Shown here one piece after another: positions 49,001 to 56,696 of a DNA stretch of 64,000 nucleotides. A program made the translations under genes and the position numbers. Every line of letters starts with the position of its first letter. Positions within the stretch are counted from its first letter, which is position 1. The notes beneath the pieces are model-generated. The model did no database searches, was not told the DNA's origin, and saw only the letters and a program-made list of their open reading frames with translations. Origin of the DNA: Oryzias latipes (Eukaryota; Chordata; Actinopteri; Beloniformes; Adrianichthyidae); assembly GCF_002234675.1 (NCBI RefSeq), contig NC_019879.2, positions 24,609,855 through 24,673,854 of the forward strand. Reading direction: 5' to 3'.

Positions 49001-49022
49001 CCTGGACACCATGGAGAGTTGA
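26922..49022 (+). CDS. dop1b: Protein DOP1B (dopey family), 37 coding exons
   Basis: DOP1 proteins act with MON2 in Golgi-endosome membrane traffic. Exons: 26922-27059, 29293-29474, 29553-29723, 29855-30044, 30117-30215, 31100-31223, 31308-31417, 32717-32828, 32903-33017, 33099-33218, 34694-34799, 34953-35189, 35270-35538, 35615-36003, 36080-36351, 36929-37081, 37197-37297, 38431-38621, 38709-40254, 40394-40493, 40564-40755, 41636-41758, 41845-41979, 42357-42412, 42496-42600, 43176-43242, 43322-43481, 44111-44193, 44275-44384, 44458-44607, 45601-45662, 45776-45904, 45997-46133, 46218-46273, 46355-46498, 46587-46719, 48720-49022. They sum to 6,870 nt (2,289 aa; human about 2,298). All junctions are GT-AG and in frame. 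The N-terminal Dopey domain ([50 protein letters not shown]) and the C-terminal block ([27 protein letters not shown]) are recognisable. A long acidic Ser/Glu-rich segment lies in the 1,546 nt exon. The start ATG has an in-frame stop just upstream. Confidence 0.95.
27300..27830. repeat. AT-rich degenerate tandem repeat in dop1b intron 1
   Basis: Variants of GACATTTATTAGCATTA, ATAGATGCCTAACACA and TTAATAAGGTTTATTA recur with a period of roughly 70 to 110 bp. The units are diverged from one another. The array ends near 27830. Confidence 0.6.
27938..28100 (+). repeat. Fish SINE-like repeat with (GAAT)n tail
   Basis: Contains the widespread blocks GACTGGCGACCTGTCCAGG and GGGATAGGCTCCAGC and ends GATGAATGAATGAATT. 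The same body occurs at 33386-33648 and 50520-50850. Confidence 0.75.
28101..29292. other. Remainder of dop1b intron 1
   Basis: AT-rich and T-rich sequence. No exon or repeat family recognised up to the acceptor at 29291-29292. Confidence 0.5.
30508..30886. mobile_element. hAT-type nonautonomous element in dop1b intron 5
   Basis: The left side has ACACAATAAATCGCAA and the right side ends GCGAGTTTTCCTCAGCCCTA. The opposing ATCGCAA/TTGCGAT blocks and the AGGGCTG-type terminus are typical of a vertebrate hAT MITE. The terminal repeats are decayed and I cannot define the target duplication. Confidence 0.5.
32098..32672 (-). repeat. Repeat family X, copy 4, in dop1b intron 7
   Basis: About 575 bp. 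The left end resembles the family terminus with several changes; the right end is CAAAGGATGTC. The coding-like part (about 32280-32420) is on the minus strand and is more decayed than in other copies. A short (GT)n array follows at 32687-32707. Confidence 0.7.
32687..32707. repeat. Microsatellite (GT)n next to an exon
   Basis: About ten GT units ending 10 nt before the exon 8 acceptor (AG at 32715-32716). Length changes here could affect splicing of that exon. Confidence 0.85.
33386..33648 (+). repeat. tRNA-like SINE, copy in dop1b intron 10
   Basis: Starts GGGCTGCATAGTGGTCCAGC, the head of a common fish tRNA-like SINE, and continues into the body with GTGAATGTGAG and GATAGGCTCCAGCA. It ends in a GATG-like tail. 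Confidence 0.65.
33830..34162 (-). repeat. Fish SINE-like repeat with internal poly(G)
   Basis: Contains CAAAGCGCTTACAATGTG, GGAGGCGTGGCTGCCA, TGCCCAAGGACACAAC and GGATCGAGCCGCCAAC. The complement of the last block resembles a tRNA B box. A run of about 28 G lies at 34063-34091. The same family is seen, shorter, at 60660-60902. Confidence 0.65.
36396..36898 (+). repeat. Repeat family X, copy 5, filling dop1b intron 15
   Basis: About 500 of the 577 bp of this intron are the repeat. The right end reads CATCAGAGTGGGTCTTG. The coding-like segment with GAGCTTTCCAGCCGTACAG is followed by an internal deletion. Confidence 0.75.
37298..38430. other. dop1b intron 17
   Basis: No repeat family recognised. 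It holds a perfect 12 bp inverted repeat, CGTGCACCATGT, with a 4 nt spacer at 37967-37994. Confidence 0.5.
40856..40960 (-). repeat. LINE/SINE 3'-tail fragment in dop1b intron 21
   Basis: Contains GGCAAGTTTATTTGTGTAGC and AATTCAAAGTGCTTCACA, a common fish retroposon tail in reverse orientation. Confidence 0.55.
42132..42260. mobile_element. Tc1/mariner terminal fragment in dop1b intron 23
   Basis: TACAGTACAGACCAAAAGTT, followed by TGGACACACCTTC, is the terminal inverted repeat of a fish Tc1 element. Only this end and a short stretch are present; no transposase is visible. Confidence 0.7.
42681..43117 (+). repeat. Repeat family X, copy 6, in dop1b intron 25
   Basis: The left end is TTAAAGACCCACTCTGG, the best preserved terminus in the window. 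The right end is AAGTAGGCCTTTAA. The sense strand carries a coding-like segment with [13 protein letters not shown], then frameshifts. It occupies most of a 575 bp intron. Confidence 0.8.
45035..45450. repeat. Probable interspersed repeat in dop1b intron 30
   Basis: Sequence with AATAGAATAAAACTCCCCAC and TCTATGAGGCATTGTAGAGT resembles a repeat block common in fish genomes, but I cannot name the family. No reading frame continues through it. Confidence 0.35.
47210..47639. mobile_element. hAT MITE in dop1b intron 36
   Basis: Terminal inverted repeats CAGGGGTGTCGAACTC and, on the opposite strand at the right end, CACAGGTGTCAAACTG. Flanking 8-mers ATGTAAGG and ATGTAGAT share their first five bases, consistent with a decayed 8 bp duplication. 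Subterminal GGGCCA and GCCCGCGGGCC blocks are typical of this hAT group. Confidence 0.8.
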
Positions 49023-49945
49023 AACCTCAGCTGCAGAAAAGGGAAGAAAACCAATTTGCAATGGGCCAAACTGCTGATAATTGTGTTATTGTGAAGTAGT
49101 AGAAAGTGAATTGGTTTAGAAGTTTGCTTTTTAATGTTTTAACTCGTCTGATCTTTACATCTCTACGTGTTCCTCCTAAATGCAAAAAAAGCTGAACTAG
49201 GAAAATGAAAGGGATTCTTGGTTTGGTATTCCCAAGGAGTTTTTTTCTGGTCTAATGAATGTTAATAAATTACAGAATCTTTCTTGCCCAAATTTGGACA
49301 CATTGGGGGTTTTTTTTCACACTGTTGAAAAAGATTGAGAGAAAAAAAAGCCATAAAAAGCAGTGAAATAAACAAACGTCAGGATAATGCTTAATGTTTT
49401 TTGTAGGCACAAACCTTAAAATTACTGATTTTAACTTGACAAATGGATGTACTGTGAAGAAACCTTGTTGCTTCGTTGACATTGGGTTTTGTGGAGGATT
49501 TTTGAGCCGTTTGTTCTGTTTGGAGAGTAAAAAAGGTTTGATTTTCCAAATGGAGAACATGTGGATTCTGGATAAGATGCTAACCATTCTTTAGCTGCGA
49601 AATATCCAAATCATTATTATTATTATTATTATTGCCATTTCTTCTAGTTTCTGCTTCTCAAGGCATCTGTAGTCTTGACAAAGAATGTAAAAACGCTTGT
49701 TTAAAATGTTGAAAAATCACTGAATGTGCTCCGTTTACCCCCCAGCCCCCCAGCCCAACCAAACCTGTGATGAGCGTCTGCATTCTCTCTGCTCGCTACT
49801 ATTCATCTCAAAGGGAAATGACCAATGCTTTGTAGCTGTTGTCGCTTTTCCAAATTACATAATGTTTAAGTTATTTTTGATGTTTAAAGAACCTTATTCA
49901 ATTTTTGTTGCAAGTTAATAAAAATTAAGTTATATGTTGAATGCA
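49023..49945 (+). other. dop1b: dop1b 3' UTR
   Basis: AT-rich sequence after the stop codon, ending about 20 nt after the poly(A) signal at 49917. It includes an (ATT)n microsatellite at 49613-49634. No other gene is seen in it. Confidence 0.6.
49917..49922 (+). terminator. dop1b: dop1b poly(A) signal
   Basis: AATAAA followed within 30 nt by a GT-rich downstream element (GTTGTGTTTGTTTGTC). It is the best-placed signal after the stop codon. Confidence 0.7.
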
Positions 49946-50519
49946 GTTGTGTTTGTTTGTCTTTAGATGTCCTCAGAAACTGCACAAGTTTGCTTAATAA
50001 GTTTGAATTTCATTAGATGTTGTAGGGACCACTGATCTCTGACCTTGAGAGGTTTATAGCTTTTATGCATTTTTATTTCACCTTTGGGATCTCCTTTCAT
50101 TCATCCAATATTTACATCCACATATCCCAGCTGTCCTGGGCTGATGACAGGAGTTCTGTTGTTCTGTCCTTCCAAACGATGACTCATCGAACCGCAGAGG
50201 CCACGTCCTCTGACACGTCTGTTTATATTCAGAAAATTGATCATTTAGTCTTGGCTTAAATGAATGAAGACGGCAGCAGATGACGTTCCAGAACATGTGA
50301 GCTCTAATAAGATTTTGCATCCTGTTTGATTGAAAAGACAAATCCAATCATTCCCATTCATCAGATAAAGGCAAACGAGTATCTTTTTAAAAATCTTTAA
50401 TATTTAGTATTTTATTTCTCTTGCACAAGAAGTCATTTTGGTCCAAGGACTCTGAAATTAGCTTTTCAGGGAACAAACAGTTTTTTAAAAGCAGCATTAG
50501 GTTTTTACAGGCCAATAAA

Positions 50520-50850
50520 GGGTTGCATGGTGGTGTAGTGGTTAGCTCTCTTGCCAAACAGGAAGAAGGCTCTGGTTCGATTTCAGTTTGTCTCTTTTTT
50601 TTTTTTTTTTTTTTTTTTTTTGTTTGCCGTGTGCTTGTTCTCCTCATCTATGCATGATACTCCAGCTGACTCTCACTGTCGGAAAACATGCTTCATAGGT
50701 TAATGTTTTATTCTGAATTGTATGTGCATGTTGCCCAGCAACCGGGTGGCAACCTGGCAGGAATGAGCACCGCCTTTGCCCAACAGTAGCTGGGATAGGC
50801 TCCAACGACCTTTTGACCTTGACAGGGATGAATGTAGAAGGTGGATGGAC
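50520..50850 (+). repeat. tRNA-like SINE with internal poly(T)
   Basis: Starts GGGTTGCATGGTGGTGTAGT, has a B-box-like GGTTCGATTT, then a T run at 50587-50620, and resumes with GGGATAGGCTCCAACGACC. Same family as 33386-33648. Confidence 0.65.
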
Positions 50851-50944
50851 CATCACTATGCAGACATACAGGTGATGTTCTCGTCCAATCACTCGAAGCA
50901 AAGCTTGAGCCGAGACCCTTGTCTTAGTCAAAAACCCCTCTTAA

Positions 50945-51149
50945 CCCTTATGCTATCTTAGATGACCCCACCCTTCCATTGATGTGTTATTCCTACCATG
51001 ACAAAGGTGGATAAAGGTGGAAAGATTTCCTGTAATCCATGGACACCAGTGAAGATCACAAATCATTGAAGAAAAAAGGTTCAGTGCACTGTCTAGTGGG
51101 TCTAGATGACCCAACTCCCAATGGTAAAGTGCCTAGGATAGCACAAGGG
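50945..51149. mobile_element. piggyBac-type MITE, copy C (intact)
   Basis: 205 bp with inverted ends CCCTTATGCTATCTTAG and CTAGGATAGCACAAGGG and exact TTAA on both sides (50941-50944 and 51150-51153). It is the clearest of three copies. Confidence 0.9.
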
Positions 51150-51714
51150 TTAACCAAGGTTTTCCTCCTTAGTGCGTGACATGACAACATGTTGCCTTGG
51201 TTTCCCAATACAATGTTTTGTAATCAACTTTTAAAAAACTATTTAATGTGTATTAACATATGGACTTTAGCTAGGTTGTCCAAAACAGTCATTTCTTATC
51301 TAATGTCTAGCGTTTAAGAAAGTGTGAAGGCCTACTGTGCCTGTATGAACTCCAGATGCTGCTACATTTAGGCAGATTCGTTTGTTGATTAATAAAGAAG
51401 ACATGCCACTTTCAACATTTACCTAATAATGGTTATTTTAGCAGGTTTTAGCTGTTGCACTGAGAGGAAGGAAGATATTGCAACATTTCCTGAGTTTTGA
51501 CTGACATTCAACTTTAGTTTAGGGAGTTTACAAAAAAGGGGGTTCTGGAAATATGGATAGTTCACACATTCAAAGAGGAAAAGGAGAGGAATTTATAAGT
51601 AATATTTTTGCAAACAATACTATCGTAAATATTAAAATGTTTTTCATTTATTTTTAAATTTGAAATTAACCCACAACGTGGATTTGTTATACTGACATGC
51701 TGATTTAAAAAACA

Positions 51715-51898
51715 ACTAGTGTAAACCCAATGTTTGTTATGTTGCTTCCTCTTTCCCATGTCTCACTCTAATGCCCCAGCACTGAGGAAGTGCTTTTAAG
51801 TTTGACAGTTCTGCAGAACAAGTGCCTCATTTAACCCCCAAAATATAAAATGATTCCTGAAAAATAAAAGTCTGGAATGGAATTGTATTCTGTTAGGA
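51715..51898. repeat. Repeat Y, left half, split by a LINE
   Basis: This matches 62290-62475, including CTAATGCCCCAGCA, TTGAGGAAGTG-like and TTCTGCAGAACAA blocks. It stops at GTTAGGACAA, where the LINE at 51900 begins. The right half resumes at about 53855. Confidence 0.8.
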
Positions 51899-51899
51899 C

Positions 51900-53852
51900 A
51901 AATCAAAGTACTGAGACGGCCCTTTTAAAAATTTTAAATGATCTCAGAAATACTTATGACTCGCAGAAACTTTCTGTTCTAGTGCTGCTAGATCTTTGAT
52001 ACGGTGGATCACCAGATTTTACTTGACAGACTTAGGAGTCGGGTCGGCCTCTCAGGAACCCCTCTTAACTGGTTTCACTCCTATCTCACAGATCGCCATT
52101 TTTTTGTAAGTATGGATACTCGGTCCTCAGGAGTCCATGAAATAAGTTGTGGCGTTCCCCAGGGTTCAATCTTGGGTCCAATACTTTTTAACATGTACAT
52201 GATGCCTCTTGGGGATGTCATCAAGACTTTCACAGCTATGCTGATGATACACAGCTTTACATTGCCGTGTCTCCTGATGACCTTGAACCTGTCAGCACTC
52301 TTTTAAACTGCATTTTAGATATAAAGTTGTGGATGGCAGAAAACTTCTTACAGCTCAACCAGGACAAAACTGAAGTTTTAATCATTGGTCCTGAAGACAA
52401 GAGAGAGATTATTTTACCCAAACTTAGGAATTTTAAATCTTCTCAATGTGTGAGAAACCTGGGCGTTCTTTTTGACTCTGAGCTGAATTTTATTCCTCAC
52501 ATCAGAAACATTGTGAAAACAGGATTTTATCATCTTAAAAACATTGCCAGAGTCCGCCCCTTCCTCTCTCTTGCCAGCACAGAAGTGCTGATGCATGCTT
52601 TTATTTTTAGTCGTTTAGATTATTGTAATGCCCTGCTCTCTGGTTTACCCAAAAAGTCAATCTCAAATCTGCAACTATTACAGAACTCTGCGGCACGAGT
52701 TCTGATGAGGACCAGAGGGCGGGAACACATTACACCTATTTTAAAGTCGCTGCATTGGCTCCCTGTGCATTTCAGGATTGATTTTAAAGTTCTTTTAATG
52801 GTTTACAAATGTTTTTATGGTCTTGGGCCTTCTTATTTAAATGATATTATTTTAAAATACGAACCCTCGCGGACCCTGAGGTCCTCTGGCACTGGACTCT
52901 TGGTTGTCCCTAAGGTAGACCAAAACAGACGGTGAGGCTTCGTTCTGCCATTACGGCCCTCGCCTGTCGAACGGCTTGCCGGAGGACCTCAGGGCTGCAG
53001 AGACTGTAGAGGTTTTTAAGAAGAGGCTCAAGACCCACCTTTTCAGTCTGGCTTTTACATGACTTTGATCATTTCCTATGTCTTTTTTTTTATCTATCTA
53101 TTTATTAATTTATTTATTTATTTACGTATTTATTCATTTATTTATTTGTAAGGACTATTATTATCTCTGTTTCTAATATGCTATTCTTTTTATTGTTATT
53201 TTACCAATGATACGTAGGTTATGTTTTAATCAGTTTACGTATTTTATTTTTGCATTACTAAATGTGTTTAATCTTATTTTATTTTTTATCTTTTTTCTAT
53301 TTTTAGTGTTGTTATTTTATGATCATTTTTATTCTGATGTTTTTAACTCCAGTGTTTCCTCTTGGGGATCCATTTTTCTGGGGCACCACCAGCCTGACCT
53401 GTAGGGGGTGCTATTGCTGCGGTGCCTGTTTTGGTTGGGCGGGCTGGGGTCCCGCTCTGTGGTCTAATAGCCATGGAGTGGGCCCTGGGCTGCTCTGAGC
53501 TGGGCGGGCGCTGTGGTGGTGACCCCTGTGGTCCGGCTGGGCCTTGGAATAAATGGATCCCAATCATATTGTTTCCTCACAGCAGAACCAGGCCAGACCT
53601 TTTTTTAGCTGCAGTTCTTTGTTTTTGTTCAGGGTTCTACTGGGGGAACTGGGTGGGTGGGGTGTGGGTGTGGGTGGCGTGGGGGGTGCTGAGGGAGGGG
53701 TCCCATCTTTGTGTGATTGTCCTTTGTTTGCTGTTTTTAACAATTTCCGGGGTTTTTTTGACTGTTTTATCTGCTTTTATGTTAAGCGCTTTGTGTTTTT
53801 AACTGAAATGAAAGGCGCTATATAAATAAATAAAGTTTGAGTTTTGAGTTTG
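51900..53852 (+). mobile_element. L2/CR1-group LINE, 5' truncated and decayed
   Basis: A sense-strand copy of the family at 23863-26225. The 3' end is the block with GGCGCTATATAAATAAATAA followed by TTTGAGTTTTGAGTTTGAG repeats. A (TTTA)n stretch lies at 53091-53148. Its body encodes reverse-transcriptase fragments broken by frameshifts. Confidence 0.85.
51955..52935 (+). pseudogene. Broken reverse transcriptase of the 51900 LINE
   Basis: Three out-of-frame pieces match the intact copy at 24463-26160. A deletion removes the SAAF codons of the catalytic DLSAAFDT block near 51992. A frameshift lies near 52230, just before the YADD site. The last piece stops early at 52935. The element is dead. 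Confidence 0.85.
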
Positions 53853-53854
53853 AG

Positions 53855-53970
53855 ATGAAGCTGAAACTGAGAGGAGCAGGGGGACAAAAAGTCAAAAACA
53901 CTATTAAAACTATGAAGTAATTCCACAAATCTCATTAAAACACCACATTCAACTCCTTTTTTTTACTACA
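53855..53970. repeat. Repeat Y, right half
   Basis: GAAACTGAGAGGAGC and CAAAAACACTATTAAAACTA correspond to 62480-62575 in the unbroken copy, placing the LINE insertion inside this repeat. Confidence 0.8.
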
Positions 53971-54149
53971 TTCAACACCTTTAGGAAAGATTCAGTAAAA
54001 TAAACGTGAAACACAGATGGGCGGAGAAAACGAGGCCACGCGGACACAAGAATCGTTCAACGGCTGGAAGCTGGGCGCATCTTTGGCATGAAAATTGTAA
54101 ATTGTTTCTTTCCCTACTCTGTTAAACTCTGTGCTGGACTGATTTTTTA

Positions 54150-55310
54150 TTTTATTTTATTAACTATAATCATAACAAACTCTCGCAGACACAACCACAC
54201 AAAAACGTGTACATATGTAAAAGTATAGAAATCTTCATCATAAATTAAATTTTAAGGCAATTAACAATCTGGAAATCTTTTTCCCACTTTTTAATGAATC
54301 TGATGTTTTCCCCAAATCAGGAGGATGTTCACTAATTTTTTTGTCTCTTTTGACAACTTACCGTTATAAAACAAAATATCTTCTTCTGTGAATCATAAGA
54401 AGTTTTTTTTTTTTTTTTTTTTTACTAAGCCAGTTATGAAAATCTTGCCAGAATCTTTGGATCACTGGACATTAAAAAAGGTGTCTGGTTGTTTCTGGGG
54501 CTGTATGACAGAATCACAGGGATCAGCCTCAAAGCCAAATCTACTCCTCAACGTCTCTGCCGATGAGTAATAATTGTTTATAATTTTTAACTGCATTTCT
54601 TTAATCTAAGGAACCACTTTTATGAATTTCCATAGTTGAGCCCCCAATGTAACAGGTCCCTTAGTTATTTTATATTTACCTTTTCTGTTAAAGTAGAGAT
54701 ATAATTGACCTTTAAAGGATTTGTTTAGATACTTATTATCACATTTTTTCCCCGATTAGTTTTATTTCTCCTATTACTCAATTTGGTAGTTTAATTTGAA
54801 CATTGGAAGACAATGTTGTATTTTTTATTAAATGTATTAAAGCAATTGGAATTGATCTGCAGGTTTTCTGAAATTCCTTGGTTGAACATTCAATATCTTA
54901 TTTCCTTTTGAAGCTGCGTAATTGAAGAATTTCTCCATTCAAATCAAGAATTTCACTTACAAAAATAATCTTGTGGTCAAATATGGAAGCGATTATGTAG
55001 CATAAATAAAAAGCAAAGTCAAAACCAGAAATGCTTTTTCATTTTGAAAATGAAGCTGCATTTTTTGACTCAAAAATATAATGAAAAAGCAATCCACCAA
55101 CTCGTTTGAAGATGTTTTTTGGAATATGAAACCACACTGAGTCAGGATTAATGAAAAAGTCTTTTAACCAATTATTCTGATTTAGCCAATGAGTTATATA
55201 AATTGTTGGATTTAGCATCCACAGTGACAGAAATGTAAAAGGGAAAATCTGATAATATTTAAAAATAAAATATTTTCAAAATAAAAGCTTGGTTAGACTA
55301 ATAAAACCAC
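54150..55310 (-). mobile_element. L1/Swimmer-like LINE ORF2 remnant, inverted part
   Basis: On the minus strand, translated fragments such as SVWFHIPKNIFKRVGGLLFH and, further on, KKVGKRFPDC resemble the region after the reverse transcriptase of fish L1/Tx1 elements. There are several stops. It lies head to head with the sense part at 55490-56161. Confidence 0.5.
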
Positions 55311-55489
55311 AGGGAACTAAAAACCGCCAAATTGACGCGAACCCCGCCCAAAGCAAATTTTCTCCCCAAAATCAAAATCAAATCCACCAAATTGGGCGGA
55401 AAACAGCAGAATCTGGTAACACTGCTGGTAGATGCGCTTCCTTGTTTGGCTCCTCTCTGACACAGTGGCCATTGAGAGATTTTAAATAA

Positions 55490-56161
55490 TTCAAATTACC
55501 CTTCCTCGTTATATGAAAATATATTTTGCAGAATTACAGCACGGCAGAAGCTAAAATGATCATAATCCTGTCCCTCACAAAGTGAAAGAAGTGACCTTTA
55601 AATTATTGAATGATTTTTACCCTTCCAATCATGTTTTCCATACTCTCTTTAACCGGTAGAGTGGTTTTTTGTCTTTAGTGGAAATTATGTAGAAACTGTG
55701 GAACATCTTTTCTTTGAATATTTGCATGTAAAATAGTTTTGGTCTTCCTTTCATATTTGGCTGGAAAAAAATCATCATAAACCCTGTGAATTGGAAATAC
55801 CATTAAAATTCGATTACAATTAATTGATAAAAATCTGGACTTTCTGATTAATGTACTGATTGTGATTTCAAAGTATATTATACATAATTGTAAATTCTTA
55901 AAGGTTAAACCTCACATTTATGGATTACTTAACCTTCTCAAACTATTACCTAAATCTTTACATTACATGAATCACAGGAATGCCCAGACAATGATTGCAT
56001 AATTTATTTGGTCTATTTAAACTTTGTAATAGTCTCTTTTTTAAGTTGTGTATTTCTTTTCATATTTGTTTTTGTCTACCTTTATCTCATCATTGACACT
56101 GATGTCATTGACAGACATGCTGTGATTGTTTGTTAAATACTTGCTTCAATTAAAAAAAACT
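55490..56161 (+). mobile_element. L1/Swimmer-like LINE 3' part with poly(A) end
   Basis: On the plus strand the fragments HKVKEVTFKLLNDFYPSN and ETVEHLFFEYLHV match the C-terminal region of L1-like ORF2. The 3' UTR contains CTGTGATTGTTTG and ends in a short A run (CAATTAAAAAAAA-like). Stops and frameshifts are present. Confidence 0.55.
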
Positions 56162-56209
56162 AAGGCTCAGATTACAACCCATTTCCAAATGGAAAAAAGA
56201 CACAGTGGC

Positions 56210-56338
56210 TGTATCGGTCACGTGACTTTTCCTGGATAGATACGCGCACCGACACTGGGTTTCACTTTCTATTCTCCACAGGTGAGTCGACGCGTCTGTG
56301 TTGCGGGACCAACCATCAGCATCTGTTTCATTGGAAAC
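56210..56338 (+). promoter_or_regulatory. morc3: morc3 promoter and leader with ISRE and E-box
   Basis: Upstream of the start codon lie an E-box TCACGTGA (56219-56226) and an ISRE-like site GGTTTCACTTTCT (56258-56270). CpG dinucleotides cluster at 56240-56320. A second ISRE match, AGTTTCACTTTCT, lies just after exon 1 at 56381-56393. IRF or ISGF3 control is inferred from the motifs. Confidence 0.6.
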
Positions 56339-56664
56339 ATGGCAGCGCAGGCTAGTGGCGGGGTTCCGTTGAGCACGGTCAGTTTCACTTTCTTTGGCTG
56401 ATTAAAATATGAATTAAAACGTTTACTTCATAATGAAAAAAGGTCGATTTTACATTTGCGGTTGATAAAAAAAATCATAAACACTGCGGTGTTGGTGGTG
56501 TTTATCACCATCTAAATAACCCATTAATGTTTAGGATGTTGTTAACTACCCACAAACTAAAATGTTGTAAATTCGAGTTCTGATAATGCAGTTGCACATG
56601 AAAACGGCTGGTTACAATTTGGTTAATGCAAATAAATCTAGGCTGTGTTGGCCAGTCTTTACAT

Positions 56665-56696
<32 letters not shown>

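Noticed and set aside
53343..53825. Gly/Trp-rich frames near the end of the second LINE
   Set aside because: They lie in the LINE 3' UTR and are products of G-rich repeats.
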